Shown here piece after piece: positions 44,637 through 49,484 of a stretch of 49,484 nucleotides of DNA. The stretch covers positions 1-49,484 of the forward strand of contig SVOG01000056.1 in assembly GCA_015066525.1 (NCBI GenBank). The letters are read 5' to 3'. Position numbers and translations under genes: made by a program. The notes beneath the pieces are model-generated. The model did not search any database. It was not told the origin of the DNA and was given only the letters and a program-made list of their open reading frames with translations. The DNA comes from Oscillospiraceae bacterium (GTDB lineage Bacteria; Bacillota; Clostridia; Oscillospirales; Acutalibacteraceae). The first letter of the stretch is position 1, and every line of letters starts with the position of its first letter.

Positions 44637-46486
44637 TGCCGCCTATGGGAGGAAGAAATCCGGGCGTTGTCAAGCCCAAGGATACGAAGAAAACCCTTTT
44701 GGGAATTGTGGAATATATCGGCAAGAGCAAGTACCTGCTGATTTTTGTGTTGCTGATGCTTGTGCTCGGTACGGTGTGCCAGATGGGCGCGTCCTATTGG
44801 CTCAAGCCGATACTCAACGACGTTGCCGACTCGATTAAGGCACATAATTTCGCCACGGTCGGCGTGAAACAGCTTGCGAAGAATCTGGCGATTGTGTCGG
44901 GATTTTATGTCGGTGCGTCGCTCTTCAGCTTTATCCAGGCGAAGATTATGGTCAGCATCGCGTATAAGACGACGAACATCATCCGCAAGGATTTATTTGA
45001 CCATCTGCAGACCTTGCCGCTCAGTTTCTTCGACGCGCAGACGCACGGCGAAGTGATGAGCCGTTTTACCAACGATGTGGATAATATCCAGATGATGCTT
45101 GAGCAGACGGTGGTGCAGCTCGTGTCCTCCGTGTTCTCGTTTATCAGTATCATCATTATGATGATTTATCTCAAGTGGCAGCTCTTTCTCGTTGCGCTGG
45201 TGTTCCTCATTATTATGGTCATCAACTCCGTCTATATCGCTAAGAAAACGCGTAAGTATTACAAGGCGCAGCAGGCGGCACTCGGCGAGATGAACGGCAA
45301 TATTGAGGAAACGATGGAGGGTATGAAGGTCGTCAAGGTCTTTAACCACGAAGAGACTGCCAAGGACGACTTCGACGTGCTCAACGAGAAGTACAGAACC
45401 GTCGGCACGAAGGCGAATTTCTATTCGGGTATTATGGGTCCGTGCTCCACGGGTATCAATAACGCCTCGTATGCAACGATTACGATGGTCGGCGGCATTC
45501 TCGTGCTTCACGGCTCGCTCGACATCGGTACCTTCTTTACCTTCCTGAGTAACACGAAGCAGTTTACCCAGCCGATTAACCAGATTATGAACCAGATGAA
45601 TAATATCTTCTCGGCGCTTGCGGGTGCGGAGCGTGTGTTTGAAATTATGAACACGGCGCCCGAGGTCGACGAGGGCACCGTGACGCTCGAAGAGGTCAAG
45701 ACCGACGCGGGCAAAAAGTGGTTCTGGGTCGACGGCGACAGCCGTATTCCCGTTGAAGGCAAGGTTGTATTCGACGACGTGACCTTCTCCTATGTGGAGG
45801 GCAAGGTCGTGCTCAGCGATATTAACCTCTACGCAAAACCCGCCCAGAAGATTGCGTTTGTCGGCTCGACAGGTGCGGGCAAGACGACGATTACGAATCT
45901 GATTAACCGTTTCTACGATATTCAGCAGGGCGCCATCACCTACGACGGCATCGACATTAAGCGGATTAAGAAGAGCGATTTGCGCCGCTCCCTTGCGATG
46001 GTGCTGCAGGATACGCACCTCTTTACCGGCACGATTATGGATAATATCCGCTACGGCAGACTTGACGCCACGGACGAGGAGTGCATTGCCGCGTCGAAAC
46101 TCGCGTCCGCGCACTCATTTATTAAGCATCTGCCCGACGGTTATCAGACTGAAATTACGGGCGACGGCGCGAATCTTTCGCAGGGACAGCGCCAGCTTCT
46201 CGCCATTGCCAGAGCGGCGGTTGCCGACCCGCCCGTGATGATTCTCGACGAGGCGACCTCCTCGGTCGACACCCGTACCGAGGCGCATATCGAGCACGGT
46301 ATGGACCGTCTGATGATTGGCAGAACGGTGTTTGTCATCGCCCACAGACTCTCCACCGTGCGTAATTCCAACGCGATTATGGTGCTCGAGCACGGTGAAA
46401 TTATCGAGCGCGGCGACCACTTTGCGCTCCTCGAGCAGAAGGGCAGATACTACGAACTGTGCACCGGCAAGGCGCAGCTTTCGTAA
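44636..46486 (+). CDS. ABC exporter half-transporter, canonical ATP site subunit
   Basis: The 616-residue partner has an N-terminal extension, six membrane segments (about residues 28-320), and an ATPase domain with Walker A GSTGAGKTT near 408-416, Walker B MILDEATSSVD near 535-545 with its Glu, and an intact H-loop (IAHRLS). Its signature motif reads LSQGQRQ in place of LSGGQ. The intact catalytic site is therefore formed with the LSGGQ of the first subunit, and the degenerate site with this LSQGQ, as expected for asymmetric heterodimers. Both genes are co-translated. An unusual feature is a roughly 25-residue insert (DAGKKWFWVDGDSRIPVEG) at the edge of the ATPase domain. Confidence 0.94.
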   Translation: MPPMGGRNPGVVKPKDTKKTLLGIVEYIGKSKYLLIFVLLMLVLGTVCQMGASYWLKPILNDVADSIKAHNFATVGVKQLAKNLAIVSGFYVGASLFSFIQAKIMVSIAYKTTNIIRKDLFDHLQTLPLSFFDAQTHGEVMSRFTNDVDNIQMMLEQTVVQLVSSVFSFISIIIMMIYLKWQLFLVALVFLIIMVINSVYIAKKTRKYYKAQQAALGEMNGNIEETMEGMKVVKVFNHEETAKDDFDVLNEKYRTVGTKANFYSGIMGPCSTGINNASYATITMVGGILVLHGSLDIGTFFTFLSNTKQFTQPINQIMNQMNNIFSALAGAERVFEIMNTAPEVDEGTVTLEEVKTDAGKKWFWVDGDSRIPVEGKVVFDDVTFSYVEGKVVLSDINLYAKPAQKIAFVGSTGAGKTTITNLINRFYDIQQGAITYDGIDIKRIKKSDLRRSLAMVLQDTHLFTGTIMDNIRYGRLDATDEECIAASKLASAHSFIKHLPDGYQTEITGDGANLSQGQRQLLAIARAAVADPPVMILDEATSSVDTRTEAHIEHGMDRLMIGRTVFVIAHRLSTVRNSNAIMVLEHGEIIERGDHFALLEQKGRYYELCTGKAQLS

Positions 46487-46561
46487 ATATAGTCCGCAAA
46501 ACGACCCGAATTACTATATTTTGGGTATCATTTTGCCTAAAATTTTTTATCGTAAAAACAC

Positions 46562-46590
46562 TTTACAAATGACGCACAGCGTGTTATAAT
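46562..46590 (+). promoter_or_regulatory. Promoter of the sortase substrate gene
   Basis: TTTACA, a 17-base spacer and TATAAT. The 5' UTR is about 45 bases. Confidence 0.8.
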
Positions 46591-46641
46591 TTACTTGATT
46601 ATAATGTATAATTATCTTTAGAGATACTTGAGGTGTTAAAA

Positions 46642-47139
46642 ATGAAAAAGATTATTTCCATCGTTCTTTCTCTTGTTATGCTTCTCTCTGTATCCGCAGC
46701 GGCTACCTCCGTATTCGCAGCAGATAATGTTCAGAGTATCGAGAGCACAACTAAGATGACTAACCCGATTCATACCGAGGTTAACGGTAACGAGACCGAC
46801 GAGGTTAAGGTAACGCCCGATAAGGACGACCCGACTAAGATTACCTTCACCTATACCGGCGACGGCGACCTCCAGGGTTGGGAATTCCCCGGCATCACAG
46901 AGGGTCAGGAGTATATCATTGTCTCCGAGGAAGGTAATTCCATCACCATCCAGATTATCAACGGCTATAAGGGTCCCATTACGGCGAATGCTATCGTGAA
47001 AGAGGATACCACCAGCAAGAAAAAGAAGAATAATAAGAAAAAGTCTCCCAAGACCGGCGCAGCAGCGGGTGCAGCGATTGCAGCAGCGGGCGCAGGCATT
47101 GCAGTGCTTGCAGCAACGAAAAAGAGAGACGAAGACTAA
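46642..47139 (+). CDS. Cell-wall-anchored surface protein with an SPKTG sorting signal
   Basis: The 165-residue protein has a signal peptide (KKIISIVLSLVMLLSVSA, cleavage after VFA near residue 28), an extracellular domain of about 90 residues with beta character, a lysine/asparagine-rich spacer, and a C-terminal SPKTG, a hydrophobic Ala/Gly stretch and an RDED tail. SPxTG or PPxTG is the site used by class B sortases of Clostridia such as C. difficile. The sortase gene follows directly, so it is the probable substrate. The ATG at 46642 follows GAGGTG; an earlier GTG is within the SD. The tail after the hydrophobic stretch is KKRDED, positively charged only at its start. Confidence 0.85.
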   Translation: MKKIISIVLSLVMLLSVSAAATSVFAADNVQSIESTTKMTNPIHTEVNGNETDEVKVTPDKDDPTKITFTYTGDGDLQGWEFPGITEGQEYIIVSEEGNSITIQIINGYKGPITANAIVKEDTTSKKKKNNKKKSPKTGAAAGAAIAAAGAGIAVLAATKKRDED

Positions 47140-47150
47140 TTAACTGAATG

Positions 47151-47175
47151 AAAGCCCGTTTTGACGGGCTTTTTT
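47151..47175 (+). terminator. Terminator between the SPKTG protein and sortase genes
   Basis: AAAGCCCGT and ACGGGCTTT pair, followed by TTTTG. It is 24 bases before the sortase ATG, so sortase expression may be reduced by partial termination. Confidence 0.85.
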
Positions 47176-47198
47176 GTTTCAGCAAAAGGGCTGGTTTT

Positions 47199-47993
47199 AT
47201 GAGCGAAACAGTAAATCACGAAGAAAAGCGCAGAAAAAAAGGCAGGGTTATTCTGATTATTATCGGACTGCTGCTGGTCATTTTCGGTTCGGTTTATCTC
47301 GGCTACTACCTCTATGCGCAGTATGCCGCGAGCCAGAATGAGGAGTTTGCCTCGAGTGTGGCGCAGACCACCGCGGCGGTAAACGAGAGCCTGGCGGAAA
47401 ACCCGATTGACTTTCCGTCGCTGCAAAAACAAAATAAGGACATCTACGCCTGGCTGAAGGTACCGGGAACGAAGGTGGACTATCCGATTGTGCAGCATCC
47501 CGACGACGATGATTTTTATCTTAAGCACAGCGCGTACGATAAGAAATGGTCCTCGAGCGGCGCGATTTATACCGAACTTGGGAATACGAATACCTTTCGT
47601 GATACGGTGACGGTCGTTTACGGGCATAACGGCTACGGCGACTCGATGTTTACCACCCTGCACCGATTTGAAAAGACGGATTTCTTCAATAAGCACGAAA
47701 AGTTTTATATCTATATGCCGCATCGAAAACTGACTTATCAGATTGTGTCGGCGTTTAAGTTTGACGACAGGCATATTTTGAATTGCTTTGACTTTAATAA
47801 TACGCAGGTTATCGAGGACTTTTTCAAAATGATTCAGTCCCCCGATACCAATAATAAGAATGTCAGAAAATCGCTGAATAAGCAAATAACTATTGAGGAT
47901 AATGTCGTTATTCTCTCGACTTGCTTTACCAATCAGAGAAGCAACAGATACCTCGTTTGCGGAGTTTTAATAAAGGATGAAAAGACAAATTGA
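47199..47993 (+). CDS. srtB: Class B sortase
   Basis: The 264-residue protein has a basic cytoplasmic N-terminus (EEKRRKKGR), one membrane anchor near residues 17-39, and a sortase domain. Catalytic residues are His in VVYGHNGYG near 147-155, Cys in VILSTCF near 237-243 and Arg in NQRSNRY near 245-251. KVPGTKVDYPIVQ near 89-101 and the longer helix insert before the Cys place it in class B. It cuts xPxTG signals and attaches proteins to peptidoglycan. The start ATG at 47199 is eight bases after AAAAGGG; a longer in-frame start would lie in the terminator hairpin. The LCP gene overlaps its 3' end by 17 bases. Confidence 0.94.
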   Translation: MSETVNHEEKRRKKGRVILIIIGLLLVIFGSVYLGYYLYAQYAASQNEEFASSVAQTTAAVNESLAENPIDFPSLQKQNKDIYAWLKVPGTKVDYPIVQHPDDDDFYLKHSAYDKKWSSSGAIYTELGNTNTFRDTVTVVYGHNGYGDSMFTTLHRFEKTDFFNKHEKFYIYMPHRKLTYQIVSAFKFDDRHILNCFDFNNTQVIEDFFKMIQSPDTNNKNVRKSLNKQITIEDNVVILSTCFTNQRSNRYLVCGVLIKDEKTN

Positions 47994-49320
47994 CCCCAAC
48001 CTCGCGGGATTCGGCGAGGATGATATCTTAAACAGCGTCGGTAGTGCGGAGTTTGCACTCACCGAGACGGACGATATTCCCAAGGCGGAGCCGACGGAGG
48101 GCGTCGGCGAAGGCGAGGAGTATCTCGGGCTGAAAGAGGATGTCAGAAATTACAAAGAAGCGCAGGAAGAGGCGGCGCGTGAGAGAGCGGAGGAATCCCA
48201 CCATCATCACCATCACCACCACCATCACCATCACAGCCATTCTTCGTCGCATAAGCACTCGTCCCACCGCCATTCGTCGAAGAAGAAAAAGAAAAACAGT
48301 CTCCCGACTGCGATTAAGGTTGCGATTATTATTCTGCTCGTGCTCCTGCTTGCCATCGGCACCGTGTTCGGTACTTTTATGGTGCTCAAGAGCAAGGGCA
48401 AGAAGGATATTTTGCCCGCCGTCACCGAGCAGGTGAAGTACGAGGAAATTGTTGAGTACGGCGGCCATAAATATAAGTATAACGAGAACGTCGTAGCGCT
48501 CGCCTTTATCGGCGTCGACCAGCGCGCGCTCGAAACGACCGCCGATACCGATTTCGTCGGTGCTGCCGATGCGGATTTGGTTATCGCGGTGGACACCGAG
48601 ACGGGCACGACGAACGTCATCGCCATTCCCCGTGATACGATGGTCGATATTGATATGTACAGCGCCGATACGGGACTGCTCCTGCGCTCGGATAACGCGC
48701 AGCTCTGCCTTGCCTATGCGTACGGCGACGGTGACGCGCTGAGCTGCCAGAACACGGTAGACGCGATGAGCCGTATTCTCAATAATGTCCCGATTCAGAA
48801 ATACTTTACCCTCGACCTCGACGGTATCGCACCGCTGAATGATGCCATCGGCGGCGTGGAGATTACACATTCGCTCTATCCCTTCCCCGAGGAAGGTATC
48901 AGCGTCGGCGACCCCGTGACGATTCAGGGCGATATGGCGGAGAAATATGTCAGAACGCGTGATATGGATGATGTCGAGGCGTCGCTGAACCGTACCGAGC
49001 GCCAGATTCAGTATGTGAAGGCGTACGCGCAGCAGGCGCTGCCGGCGGTAATGCGTGATTTCTCGACGGTGTCGCGGCTCTATAATATCTCCAAGAATTA
49101 TTCCAAGACAAATCTGACCCTGTCGAATGCGACCTATATGGCGTCGCTCCTTTTGTCAAAGAATATCCGCGATTTTACGGGTACGACGCTGAAGGGTGAA
49201 ATGAAGGGCTCGAATGACACGAACCCGTTATATAAGGACATCATTCACGCGGAGTTCTACCCCGACAAGGATGCCCTGACCGAAACGGTGCTTAAAGTGT
49301 TTTATACACAAATAGATTAA
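47977..49320 (+). CDS. LytR-CpsA-Psr (LCP) family protein with a poly-histidine tract
   Basis: The 447-residue protein has a long cytoplasmic N-terminus (about 112 residues) that is acidic first, then holds 12 consecutive histidines near residues 75-86, a His/Ser-rich stretch and a lysine run. A membrane segment follows near 114-134. The LCP domain (about 175-420) has the pattern DADLVIAVD, IPRDTMVDI near 214-222, and RNRTERQ-type phosphate-binding arginines (LNRTERQIQYVK). LCP enzymes transfer undecaprenyl-linked polymers such as teichoic acid to peptidoglycan. It overlaps the sortase gene by 17 bases. The His tract is unusual for the family; a metal-sensing or metal-binding role is only a guess. 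Confidence 0.9.
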   Translation: MKRQIDPNLAGFGEDDILNSVGSAEFALTETDDIPKAEPTEGVGEGEEYLGLKEDVRNYKEAQEEAARERAEESHHHHHHHHHHHHSHSSSHKHSSHRHSSKKKKKNSLPTAIKVAIIILLVLLLAIGTVFGTFMVLKSKGKKDILPAVTEQVKYEEIVEYGGHKYKYNENVVALAFIGVDQRALETTADTDFVGAADADLVIAVDTETGTTNVIAIPRDTMVDIDMYSADTGLLLRSDNAQLCLAYAYGDGDALSCQNTVDAMSRILNNVPIQKYFTLDLDGIAPLNDAIGGVEITHSLYPFPEEGISVGDPVTIQGDMAEKYVRTRDMDDVEASLNRTERQIQYVKAYAQQALPAVMRDFSTVSRLYNISKNYSKTNLTLSNATYMASLLLSKNIRDFTGTTLKGEMKGSNDTNPLYKDIIHAEFYPDKDALTETVLKVFYTQID

Positions 49321-49329
49321 GACAAAACA

Positions 49330-49344
49330 AAAAGGCTTGCTGCG
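49330..49344 (+). other. Apparent half of the LCP terminator, cut by an insertion sequence
   Basis: AAAAAGGCTTGC looks like the left arm of a terminator stem, but its complement does not follow. The sequence changes to the end of an IS element at about 49345. Confidence 0.45.
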
Positions 49345-49484
49345 TGACATAGTCAATATTTAGTAGACACAAAAAAGAATTAAGCTGCCAGTTCAATACG
49401 ATATTGGACTGGCGTTTTTTTATTAAGTTTTCTTAAAGGTTTGATATTGTTGAAGTAGAAGATGGTTTCATCAACTACTTTGGA
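49345..49484 (-). mobile_element. End of an IS3-family insertion sequence (partial)
   Basis: On the minus strand the transposase C-terminus is followed by TGTCTACTAAATATTGACT, a terminal inverted repeat of the IS3/IS150 kind (ending near 49345). The other end is outside the window. The target duplication cannot be seen. Confidence 0.75.
49380..49484 (-). CDS. IS3-family transposase, C-terminal part (partial)
   Basis: The 34 residues seen (from SKVVDETIFYFNN to RIELAA and a TAA stop) match the end of an IS3 OrfB, where a YFNNIKP-like stretch is followed by the diagnostic PVQYR. The DDE residues lie outside the window. The reading frame is open to the window edge, so the full transposase may be intact. 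Confidence 0.85.
   Translation of the reverse strand, partial: SKVVDETIFYFNNIKPLRKLNKKTPVQYRIELAA

Overview
The window looks like a chromosomal segment of a Gram-positive, low-to-medium GC member of Bacillota, most likely class Clostridia and perhaps an Oscillospirales/Ruminococcaceae-type gut bacterium. The evidence is strong AGGAGG Shine-Dalgarno (SD) sites, sigma-A-type promoters, a T-box on thrS, a CIRCE element on htpG, a class B sortase with an SPKTG substrate, a DUF3793 gene, LCP and CDP-glycerol transferase genes, and a PurH that has only its AICAR formyltransferase half. The assignment is inference from gene content; no ribosomal RNA is present.

Region by region: 1-432 is an intergenic stretch with hairpins and a tRNA-Asn gene (minus). 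511-3138 holds purA and the AICAR transformylase (minus). 3186-4787 is a two-gene ATP-grasp operon. 4777-5142 is a methyltransferase-like remnant. 5195-7694 is ddl-murF. 7765-8441 is a tiny ORF overlapping a membrane-anchored XRE regulator. 8491-12055 (minus) is a phosphohexomutase, a 31-residue membrane peptide and an FtsH protease. 12112-14415 is comM/yifB and a LUD-domain gene. 14549-18666 (minus) is a DUF3793-ABC transporter operon with two identical-geometry operators. 18748-21759 is an Rrf2 regulator divergent from a metY-cysK sulfur operon that starts with a cysteine-rich leader peptide. 21865-27775 (minus) contains methylmalonate-semialdehyde dehydrogenase, trmB, a small gene, a 1.66-kb block of two unknown membrane/secreted genes bracketed by a duplicated SPFH 3' end, and the SPFH-NfeD pair. 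27811-30170 is thrS with its T-box. 30184-35162 is a two-component system plus ABC transporter. 35167-37888 has a CDP-glycerol transferase and a secreted hydrolase. 37891-39888 is htpG under CIRCE. 39888-42749 (minus) is ksgA, a MATE exporter and a GNAT-like gene. 42839-46486 is a heterodimeric ABC exporter. 46562-49320 is a sortase substrate, sortase B and an LCP protein. 49345-49484 is the end of an IS3-family element that runs off the window.

How the genes work together: several sets serve the cell envelope (ddl-murF, CDP-glycerol transferase, sortase B with its substrate, LCP). Others handle stress and quality control (ftsH, htpG, SPFH-NfeD) or antimicrobial sensing and export (two-component system with ABC transporter, MATE, ABC heterodimer). 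The best regulated locus is metY-cysK. It combines twin Rrf2-type operators over divergent promoters with a 27-residue leader peptide carrying five cysteines in nine codons, which suggests a second, translation-based cysteine sensor. That is the strongest candidate here for a little-described system. Other items worth following are the 31-residue membrane peptide just upstream of ftsH, the SPFH duplication, the DUF3793 operators, the ATP-grasp pair and the poly-histidine LCP protein.
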